From NCBI RefSeq assembly GCF_040869035.1, contig NZ_CP162101.1, positions 186,001 to 250,000 on the forward strand: a DNA stretch of 64,000 nucleotides. The letters run 5' to 3'. Source of the stretch: Vibrio sp. NTOU-M3. GTDB taxonomy: Bacteria > Pseudomonadota > Gammaproteobacteria > Enterobacterales > Vibrionaceae. The notes below the pieces were generated by a model. The model did not search any database. It saw nothing but the letters and a program-made list of their open reading frames with translations, and was not told where the DNA came from. The position numbers were made by a program, and so were the translations under genes. Within the stretch, counting starts at the first letter, position 1, and each line of letters starts with the position of its first letter. Positions 57,705-64,000 of this stretch are shown here, piece after piece.

Positions 57705-58102
57705 TCGTACCTATCGTAAAACGTCTAAAACGAGATCAAGACTTAAAGCAGGCAATCCAAGCATTAGTCACCGAGCATCAAATCAAAGCAGGCAGCATCG
57801 CCTCATGCGTAGGCTGCTTATCAAGTATCCATATTCGCCTTGCTGGTGCTGCATCAACACTGTTACTTACTCAGCCTTTTGAGATCGTTTCACTTATGGG
57901 CACGCTAACGCCCAAACACCAGCACCTACATATTGCGGTGTCTGATCGTGATGGGAAAGTCTGGGGAGGCCACCTGCTGGAAGGTAGCTTTGTCGACACA
58001 ACTGCGGAACTTATCATTCACCACTACCCCAAACTCTCTTTATCACGTGAACAAGATGACACAACAGGGTATACAGAATTGGTTGTAGATTCGAATCAAT
58101 AA
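57701..58102 (+). CDS. PPC/DUF296-domain protein
   Basis: 133-residue single-domain PPC (DUF296) protein. Typical features are SIASCVGCLSSIHIRLAG, HQHLHIAVSDRDGKVWGGHLLEG with the H-x-H pair thought to bind metal, and a C-terminal TGYTELVV. In plants the domain occurs in AT-hook proteins; bacterial stand-alone forms are trimeric and of unknown role. Translationally coupled to the TetR gene (ATGA), so probably part of the same response. Confidence 0.88.
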   Translation: MIVPIVKRLKRDQDLKQAIQALVTEHQIKAGSIASCVGCLSSIHIRLAGAASTLLLTQPFEIVSLMGTLTPKHQHLHIAVSDRDGKVWGGHLLEGSFVDTTAELIIHHYPKLSLSREQDDTTGYTELVVDSNQ

Positions 58103-58439
58103 TAACCACAGTGATTACTTTGTAGCTCATTGCCGTTAAGAAATGTCGAAACTATCAACTAACAAACATTTTGCCCTAGTAGTTAATTACCAATTCATGT
58201 TAAACATGTACTACTCAACAAGTTCTTAAACAAATGGGTTAACGGATTAACATTGTCCGTATCAACGAGCCACTATTAGACCAAATGCATAAAAATGGCC
58301 GTGATATGCACCGAATTTAACGATAACTTCTGCGTTTTCAAAAACCTAAATAGGATCGCAGAATTAGTTAAAAAGAGTGATTAGAGTATATAGCCACGGA
58401 ATTGGCTTGCCATGAGATGTAATGGGTAGGTTTTATACA
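58103..58439. other. Intergenic region before the PAS-GGDEF-EAL gene
   Basis: About 335 AT-rich bases. It holds a loose TCTGCG / CGCAGA pairing around 58328-58361 with a 22-base loop, but no GEMM c-di-GMP riboswitch core and no gene. The ribosome-binding AGG for the downstream gene is at 58428-58430. Confidence 0.45.
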
Positions 58440-60221
58440 ATGTCAGAAAGTTACAAATTAGTTCGTTCGAATTTTGATTTGCCACCTCTCGCAGACTCTA
58501 CTGTAATAAGCTCCCAACACAATATACCGTCTATCGTTCACTTTCCTGCTGAAGCACAAGAAATTGCTGAGCTAAAACGAGAGTATCTGTCCGATATGTT
58601 CGACGTTTTTAGCGATGGCCTGTTTTACATGTCGGAACAAGAACAGTTTCATTTATACAATCCAAACTTTTACAACAAATTTGGTATTGAGAACAATGAG
58701 ATCTCCCTTAAGACTTGGATGTCTCTTATTCATCCTACCGATCGACTTAGCCTACATAAAAGGCTAAAAGAGCTTCGTTATATAGAAGAAAAAAAGATAT
58801 CCACGCAATACCGAGTATTACGCTCAGACGGTCAATATTCTTGGATTGAAGGTACCGTTATCGTTAAAAATAAAGACGGAAAACGCTATTTTATAGGCTG
58901 TCATCGCGATATCTCCCAAGAAAAGTTGATGGAAAACTGTGCTAAACGTGCCGTTTTCAGAGACAACACCTCAGGCCTTGCCAACACAAATCAGCTAACC
59001 ATTGATCTTGAAGCTCTTCGACATAAAAATACCGTTAACTATTCCATCATTTACATTCAAATTGATGATATTAAGTCATATCTAAACTTGTATGGCCCAC
59101 AGATCCTCAAAGACTTGATCTCACATTTAGTCACTTCGCTCAAAGATCTTCCAGAAGACTTTATTGGTATCTATCGTGTTCACTCTGACGATTTTGTCGT
59201 GCTATTGCGTGGTTATAACGATCAATTTCAATTGGAAAACTTAGGCAAACGTATTCTCAAAGGCTACCACCGTTCACTTGATGAAAATGGTTATCTCTAT
59301 GGGACAGAAATTAATATTGGAATATACCCAGACATTGATATCTACAATACAGCCGAGGAACTCGTCAAAATTGCATCACGCACCTGTCAGTTTGCCGGAT
59401 CCAATGAAACCAGACGAATTAGCGTGTATGGTGGACACACTAAAGATAAAGTCGATCGTCATTTCTACATCGAACAAGAATTAAAGCGTGCGATTACCAC
59501 CAATACCCTTAGCCTCAAGTTCCAACCAATTATCTGTACCAAAGAAAATCGCGTCTCTAGCTTTGAAGCCTTAGTAAGGTGGAAAAGTGCACAAATTGGT
59601 GAGATTTATCCTGATGAATTTATCTCAGTTGCAGAGAAGAAGGGGCTTATTATCGAGCTAGGTTACTCAGTTTTTGCCAAAGCATGTAAGTTTATTAAGC
59701 TGTATCAGAAGCATCACGAAAGTGATGTAAAGGTAAATGTAAACGTCTCGGTACTCCAACTGCTCAACAGCCAGTTTCCAGATACGGTCAAGCAAATGGC
59801 ACATGATGCAGGTGTGGAACCCCATAAAATCGTGCTAGAACTCACGGAAACTATGATTCTTGATGGCAACAAAAGTGCTGCCAGTCAACTACAAAAATTG
59901 AGTGAGTATGGATTTCAACTGTCTTTGGATGATTTTGGTTCGGGTTATAGCTCGTTAAACAGCTTTTTTGACCTCCCACTCAACCAAATCAAGATAGACA
60001 AGTCGATTGCATGGCGCTCGCTCAACAATCCAGCAACAACTGAGTACGTGAAATTTATCATTCAGTTATGCCAAAACAATAACGTCGACATTGTTGTAGA
60101 AGGAATAGAAAGCGCTGAAATGCAAAGAAAATTCATAGCTCTCGGTGCCTCTTATTTGCAAGGGTACTGGTTTTCCAAGCCATTATCTTACGCCAGTGCC
60201 AGTCGTTATACCCACATTTGA
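58440..60221 (+). CDS. PAS-GGDEF(degenerate)-EAL c-di-GMP phosphodiesterase
   Basis: 593 cytoplasmic residues: a PAS domain (about 40-160, with QYRVLRSDGQYSWIEGTV and YFIGCHRDIS), a GGDEF domain whose active-site loop is HSDDF and so unlikely to make c-di-GMP, and an EAL domain with SFEALVRWKS, LSLDDFGSGYSSL, IKIDKSIAW and VVEGIES all intact. Net activity is probably phosphodiesterase, with the degenerate GGDEF perhaps sensing GTP. ATG 58440 has AGG nine bases upstream; ATG 58422 does not. Single gene. Confidence 0.92.
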   Translation: MSESYKLVRSNFDLPPLADSTVISSQHNIPSIVHFPAEAQEIAELKREYLSDMFDVFSDGLFYMSEQEQFHLYNPNFYNKFGIENNEISLKTWMSLIHPTDRLSLHKRLKELRYIEEKKISTQYRVLRSDGQYSWIEGTVIVKNKDGKRYFIGCHRDISQEKLMENCAKRAVFRDNTSGLANTNQLTIDLEALRHKNTVNYSIIYIQIDDIKSYLNLYGPQILKDLISHLVTSLKDLPEDFIGIYRVHSDDFVVLLRGYNDQFQLENLGKRILKGYHRSLDENGYLYGTEINIGIYPDIDIYNTAEELVKIASRTCQFAGSNETRRISVYGGHTKDKVDRHFYIEQELKRAITTNTLSLKFQPIICTKENRVSSFEALVRWKSAQIGEIYPDEFISVAEKKGLIIELGYSVFAKACKFIKLYQKHHESDVKVNVNVSVLQLLNSQFPDTVKQMAHDAGVEPHKIVLELTETMILDGNKSAASQLQKLSEYGFQLSLDDFGSGYSSLNSFFDLPLNQIKIDKSIAWRSLNNPATTEYVKFIIQLCQNNNVDIVVEGIESAEMQRKFIALGASYLQGYWFSKPLSYASASRYTHI

Positions 60222-60464
60222 TACCACCAAAGCTTATCTTTTGTATCATTTTTGAGAAACGGCAAATGACTAATACTTAAGCATTGACATATTTGCGAAT
60301 CAAATCAAAAATCTGCCACTTCTAATAAAAAATAAACAGTTAAAGTTCATCCCAGAGTGCTAGTTCAGTATAGCAACCCTACATGTGATTGGATTTCACA
60401 TGCTACCACTCTCGAACACGGAGCAAGCTGTCATATTCCTGGTCTATTCGTCTTGGAGAAACGT

Positions 60465-61820
60465 ATGCTTTGCTACCTGAAAAAAATGGGTCAACACTTA
60501 TTATCGTCTAGTTTGTCAGTATTTCTGGTAACTGGAATGCTGCTACCAACACCTTCGTATGCCAAGGTATCACCTGAGCTTTGGTTTACCCCATCCGATA
60601 TCCAACTACCAAAACAAACTCATGTTGGTCTGCTGGATAATGGGTTACGTTATGTCATTTTACCAACCAGTAAAACATCTCCGGATGTGGCTATTCGCAT
60701 TCGAGTGGGCTCAGGAGTGAGTCAAGATACTGAGTCTGGCTTAGTGGCAAGTTATACCGCAATGAAAACCATTTCTGGTACACAGTGGTACGCAAATGCT
60801 CTGTTCAGCCAAACGGTATTCGCAAAAGATTTATCACAACCAACTCAAATGGTGCTCGCCAGTGAATTACGAAACTTCTCTGATAAGCTCATGCACTTCA
60901 ACGCAGCACCACGTACTGTCGACAGTGATAAGTTACTGTATGAAGAAACCAAAATGCGTTTTACGCACTTTAATCAGACAGCACAAAATAATGCCTACTA
61001 TGGCCTTGAGGCTGAAGAACTTAACGAGATGGTAAGCCCGAGTGAAAAAGCCATTCAGGCACTTTTCAGCAATGAGATTAATCAGTTTCATAAAGCGAAT
61101 TACTTTCCTGCAAATACCACGGTTGTGATCACTGGTAATGTACGTATTAGAGAAAGTATTAAAGCCATTGAGAATGCATTTGGCCGTTGGAACAACTCGG
61201 CTAAAGCGGTTGCATTGATCAAACCTCAAGCTTACTTGATTGATGGTAATGCACAATCGGACTCTGACACCAATGAGTTTTCCATCAGTACATTAACTTC
61301 AGTGAATTTTGTACAAGATAGTAAGTTTTATCGCCGAAACTTGTTATTAAAACAAATTGCAAACGTCGCTTTAGAGCAGCGCCTGCAACTAGCTCTGAGT
61401 ACCATTGCTCCGAATGCCACCGTAAACGTTGAGTCAACAGTATTGTTTAATGATAACGTTTGGTCGAGAGTACGAGTTCAATACAACAATGAAGATATGG
61501 TGCAACTAAAACAAGCCGTTGAGCATGAGATAAAACGCATTATCTCGGCAGGTTTGAGCCAATCAGAGTTCGTACAAGCGCTCAGCCAAATCCGCGAGAC
61601 ACTCAAAGCACAAGCCAACTCAAATGCTGAAGGTTACGCAGGAAAACAAGCAGACATTTTGGTTAACGATATCAACTCAGGCCTTGTCTATCAGACGCCA
61701 TCTCACTTACTGGAGCTGATCGACTTTCATGCCGCTCACTTAAACGAGTATGACGTCGTCAAGTCATTTGAAGAGATGTGGGCTCAGGATAAAGCCGTAT
61801 TCTTAATGACAAGCAAATAA
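60465..61820 (+). CDS. M16-fold (insulinase-like) exported protein lacking the zinc motif
   Basis: 451 residues with a signal peptide (FLVTGMLLPTPSYA-KVSP). The fold is shown by LDNGLRYVILPTSK, IRIRVGSGVSQDTESGL, ...KTISGT, and the later YFPANTTVVITGNV segment common in M16 proteases. Where active members have HxxEH, this one reads VASYTAM, so it should be non-catalytic, like the partner subunits of M16 heterodimers. No second M16 gene is beside it. TTGGAGAAA sets the start at ATG 60465; an upstream in-frame GTG at 60357 is unsupported. Ends at a shared terminator. Confidence 0.8.
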   Translation: MLCYLKKMGQHLLSSSLSVFLVTGMLLPTPSYAKVSPELWFTPSDIQLPKQTHVGLLDNGLRYVILPTSKTSPDVAIRIRVGSGVSQDTESGLVASYTAMKTISGTQWYANALFSQTVFAKDLSQPTQMVLASELRNFSDKLMHFNAAPRTVDSDKLLYEETKMRFTHFNQTAQNNAYYGLEAEELNEMVSPSEKAIQALFSNEINQFHKANYFPANTTVVITGNVRIRESIKAIENAFGRWNNSAKAVALIKPQAYLIDGNAQSDSDTNEFSISTLTSVNFVQDSKFYRRNLLLKQIANVALEQRLQLALSTIAPNATVNVESTVLFNDNVWSRVRVQYNNEDMVQLKQAVEHEIKRIISAGLSQSEFVQALSQIRETLKAQANSNAEGYAGKQADILVNDINSGLVYQTPSHLLELIDFHAAHLNEYDVVKSFEEMWAQDKAVFLMTSK

Positions 61821-61822
61821 CA

Positions 61823-61846
61823 AAAAACCGCCCTATGGCGGTTTTT
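61823..61846. terminator. Bidirectional terminator between the M16-like gene and yejF
   Basis: AAAAACCGCC / GGCGGTTTTT, a perfect 10-bp stem with loop CTAT, T-runs on both strands. It begins three bases after one stop codon and ends three before the other. Confidence 0.9.
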
Positions 61847-61848
61847 CT

Positions 61849-63441
61849 TTAAAATGCAGATAAAGCAATGAGTTCTTGTGTGTAGGACTGTTTAGGAGAA
61901 GCAAAGAGGGTTCGCGTTTCTCCTTGCTCTACAATCTCCCCATGCTTCATTACGATGGTGTAGTGACATAAAGAACGCACAACATTGAGATCGTGACTAA
62001 TAAACAAATACGTCAGGCCAAATTTCTCTTGTAAGCTCTTCAATAACTCCAAAACCTGAGCCTGCACCGTTCTGTCTAACGATGACGTGGGCTCATCAAG
62101 TAAAATGAATTCCGGCTTCAGTATCAACGCTCGTGCAATTGCGATGCGCTGACGTTGGCCACCAGAGAACTCATTTGGGAATCGATGCCGAGTATCTATA
62201 TCTAAATCGACTTCCTTCATCACAGCACAAATCATTTCATCAATGGTTTGCTCGTCAAATGTATGGTGCACTCTTAACCCTTCACCGATCACTTGGGCAA
62301 CGGACATTCGTGGGTTAAGTGCAGAAAACGGGTCCTGAAATACAACCTGCATTTTGCTTCGATAAGGCAGCATTGAGTGACGATCTAATCCCTGGATCTC
62401 TTGTCCTTGGTAGCTGATAGAGCCTTCTGAGTTTACCAAACGTAAAATCGCCATGCCTGTCGTCGACTTACCGGAGCCACTCTCCCCAACCAAACCAATG
62501 GAGTGTCCTTTCTTCAGGTCGAACTTCATGTCCGTCACCGCTTTTACATAGGATAACGTACGCTTAAACAGCCCTCCCGTAATGGGGAACCATACCCTCA
62601 GTTGATCAACGGTGAGTAAGGATTGCGAATCACCCACAACCGCGACAGGTTCTCCTTTAGGATCCGAATCGATGAGCTCTTGGGTATAGGGATGTTTCGG
62701 TGCAGAAAACACCGCTTTACATTCTCCTGTTTCAACCAGCTCACCTTGCTGCATGACGGCGACCCTATCAGCAATGCGCCTAACAATACTCAAATCATGC
62801 GTAATAAACAGCATCGCCATGCCCAATTCTTGCTGTAAGGTTTTTAGCAAATCCAGAATTTGGGCTTGAACAGAGACATCAAGTGCCGTTGTCGGCTCAT
62901 CAGCGATAAGGAGTTCAGGTTCGTTAATTAATGCCATCGCAATCATCACTCGTTGTCTTTCGCCACCAGATAATTCATGAGGATAGGCATTTATTTTAAT
63001 ATCGGGGTGTCGTATTCCAACTTTCGCAAGCCAATCTATCGCCAATGCTTCGGCTTGACGAATTCGCATACCTCGATGGATCGATAGCGTTTCAACAAGT
63101 TGTTTGCCAATTTTATGCAGCGGATTGAGCGATACCATGGGCTCTTGAAAAATCATCCCGATTCGGCCACCACGAATGCCTCTCAGTTGACGTTCAGAAC
63201 AACTGAAAATATTAAGATCATCAAACTGGATCTTACCTTCCAAGTAATGAGCCGAACCTTTAGGAAGCAATTTTAGAATCGCATTCGCGGTAACAGATTT
63301 ACCTGAACCACTCTCCCCTACCAGTGCTAACGTTTCGCCCTTGCTAATGGAAAGTGACACATTCTTTGTTACGGTTTCAACTGCATTTTCTCGGCCAAAG
63401 CCAATAGAAAGGTTTTCAATAGATAAGATTGGTTCACTCAT
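61849..63441 (-). CDS. yejF: Peptide ABC transporter ATP-binding protein YejF
   Basis: 530 residues with two fused ATPase domains of the oligopeptide/dipeptide type. Both have intact Walker A (LVGESGSGKS twice), signatures LSGGERQR and FSGGQRQR and Walker B (LLIADEPTTALD; FILLDEPTSSLD). The single-chain DppD-DppF-like fusion is typical of YejF of the YejABEF microcin C/peptide importer. It follows yejE by two bases. Confidence 0.92.
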   Translation of the reverse strand: MSEPILSIENLSIGFGRENAVETVTKNVSLSISKGETLALVGESGSGKSVTANAILKLLPKGSAHYLEGKIQFDDLNIFSCSERQLRGIRGGRIGMIFQEPMVSLNPLHKIGKQLVETLSIHRGMRIRQAEALAIDWLAKVGIRHPDIKINAYPHELSGGERQRVMIAMALINEPELLIADEPTTALDVSVQAQILDLLKTLQQELGMAMLFITHDLSIVRRIADRVAVMQQGELVETGECKAVFSAPKHPYTQELIDSDPKGEPVAVVGDSQSLLTVDQLRVWFPITGGLFKRTLSYVKAVTDMKFDLKKGHSIGLVGESGSGKSTTGMAILRLVNSEGSISYQGQEIQGLDRHSMLPYRSKMQVVFQDPFSALNPRMSVAQVIGEGLRVHHTFDEQTIDEMICAVMKEVDLDIDTRHRFPNEFSGGQRQRIAIARALILKPEFILLDEPTSSLDRTVQAQVLELLKSLQEKFGLTYLFISHDLNVVRSLCHYTIVMKHGEIVEQGETRTLFASPKQSYTQELIALSAF

Positions 63442-63443
63442 AG

Positions 63444-64000
63444 CTACCTTCCTTGATGGTGTGGGTCAAAGGCATCGCGCACCGCTTCACCAATAAATAC
63501 TAATAGAGTCAGCATCATTGAAAGAATCAGGAACGCAGAAATCCCGAGCCAAGGTGCTTGTAAATTGGCCTTACCTTGTGCAAGGAGCTCTCCTAAAGAC
63601 GGCGACCCTGCAGGAAGTCCAAAGCCTAAAAAGTCGAGAGATGTCAACGTGGTTACAGAGCCGGAAAGAATAAATGGCATCATCGTCAGTGACGCAACCA
63701 TAGCATTGGGCAACATATGTCGCAGCATTATGCGATTATCGGAAACGCCCATCGCCTGCGCTGCGCGAACATAATCAAAATTACGGCAACGTAAAAACTC
63801 TGCCCGAACAATTCCGACTAAGCTCATCCAACTAAATAGAACCATAATACCGAGCAACCACCAGAAATTTGGCTCAACAAAACTGGATAAAATGATGAGT
63901 AAGAATAACGTTGGCATGCCTGACCAAACTTCGATAAAACGCTGGCCCAATAAGTCTAACCAACCACCGTAATAACCTTGTGTTGCCCCCACTATTACGC
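63444..64000 (-). CDS. yejE: Peptide ABC transporter permease YejE (5' end outside window)
   Basis: At least 185 residues of the C-terminal half are visible. The reading frame is open to the window edge (upstream codons Val-Ile before the GTG at 63992), so the gene continues to the right; the family is about 340 residues. Landmarks are TQGYYGGWLDLLGQRFIEVWSGMP, the EAA-loop-like YVRAAQAMGVSDNRIMLRHMLPNA, and FLGFGLPAGSPSLGELLAQGK. Upstream yejB and yejA are expected beyond the edge. Confidence 0.92.
   Translation of the reverse strand, partial: VIVGATQGYYGGWLDLLGQRFIEVWSGMPTLFLLIILSSFVEPNFWWLLGIMVLFSWMSLVGIVRAEFLRCRNFDYVRAAQAMGVSDNRIMLRHMLPNAMVASLTMMPFILSGSVTTLTSLDFLGFGLPAGSPSLGELLAQGKANLQAPWLGISAFLILSMMLTLLVFIGEAVRDAFDPHHQGR

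Noticed and set aside
58103..58439. Possible c-di-GMP (GEMM) riboswitch before the PAS-GGDEF-EAL gene
   Set aside because: The conserved GEMM core and tetraloop-receptor sequences are absent.

Overview
The window looks like chromosomal DNA of a marine gammaproteobacterium, most probably a Vibrio. The pointers are a vibriolysin-type M4 protease of the usual 609 residues with a C-terminal PPC domain, a vctPDGC-type catechol-siderophore importer, a BvgS/VieS-like phosphorelay with an EAL response regulator, LiuR-type regulation of branched-chain amino acid breakdown, and moderate GC content with many strong hairpin terminators. The gene set (stand-alone acetate kinase, secreted hydrolases, accessory transport) would suit a secondary chromosome, but the sequence alone does not prove this. 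I see no rRNA, tRNA, CRISPR array, phage or intact insertion sequence.

Layout. 1-3747: start of a leftward gene at the extreme edge, then the branched-chain 2-oxoacid dehydrogenase operon bkdA1-bkdA2-bkdB. 4.2-14.4 kb: a chemotaxis receptor, vibriolysin, a U32-family protein followed by a NifW-like small protein, a small membrane protein, a secreted endonuclease I and D-lactate dehydrogenase. 14.5-31.2 kb: etfBA and the divergent ETF-quinone oxidoreductase; a seven-gene leftward valine/isoleucine operon (thiolase, mmsA, acyl-CoA dehydrogenase, enoyl-CoA hydratase, 3-hydroxyisobutyryl-CoA hydrolase, mmsB, SDR); and a divergent rightward leucine operon liuR-A-B-C-E. Three near-identical 16-bp LiuR-type boxes lie in the etf and liu/ivd divergent promoters. 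Together bkd, the acyl-CoA dehydrogenases and ETF/ETF-QO form a nearly complete route from branched-chain keto acids to the quinone pool. The biotin carboxylase subunit liuD is missing from its usual slot between liuC and liuE.

31.2-43.0 kb: a DUF2301-like membrane protein, a secreted phospholipase C/P1-nuclease-like protein, an acetyltransferase, a sugar ABC importer of the LsrB/RbsB class with its own FGGY kinase, a LysR-DoxX divergent pair with a conspicuous inverted repeat between them, and a second-copy-style acetate kinase. 43.3-48.0 kb: cueR with a CueR-like box, vctPDGC behind a Fur-like box, and an S4 RNA-binding protein.

48.2-55.5 kb: a signalling cluster with a 1251-residue BvgS-type hybrid kinase (two periplasmic solute-binding domains, PAS-like, kinase, REC, Hpt), a REC-EAL phosphodiesterase, and two paralogous REC-LuxR regulators on opposite strands flanking a LysR gene. 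55.7-61.8 kb: two glutathione S-transferases divergent from a TetR-PPC pair, a PAS-GGDEF(degenerate)-EAL protein and an M16-fold protein without the zinc motif. The window ends in yejF and a cut-off yejE of a peptide ABC importer. The less ordinary points are the missing liuD, the NifW-like gene beside a U32 protein, the unassigned sugar transporter-kinase operon, the two-regulator phosphorelay and the LysR/DoxX operator.
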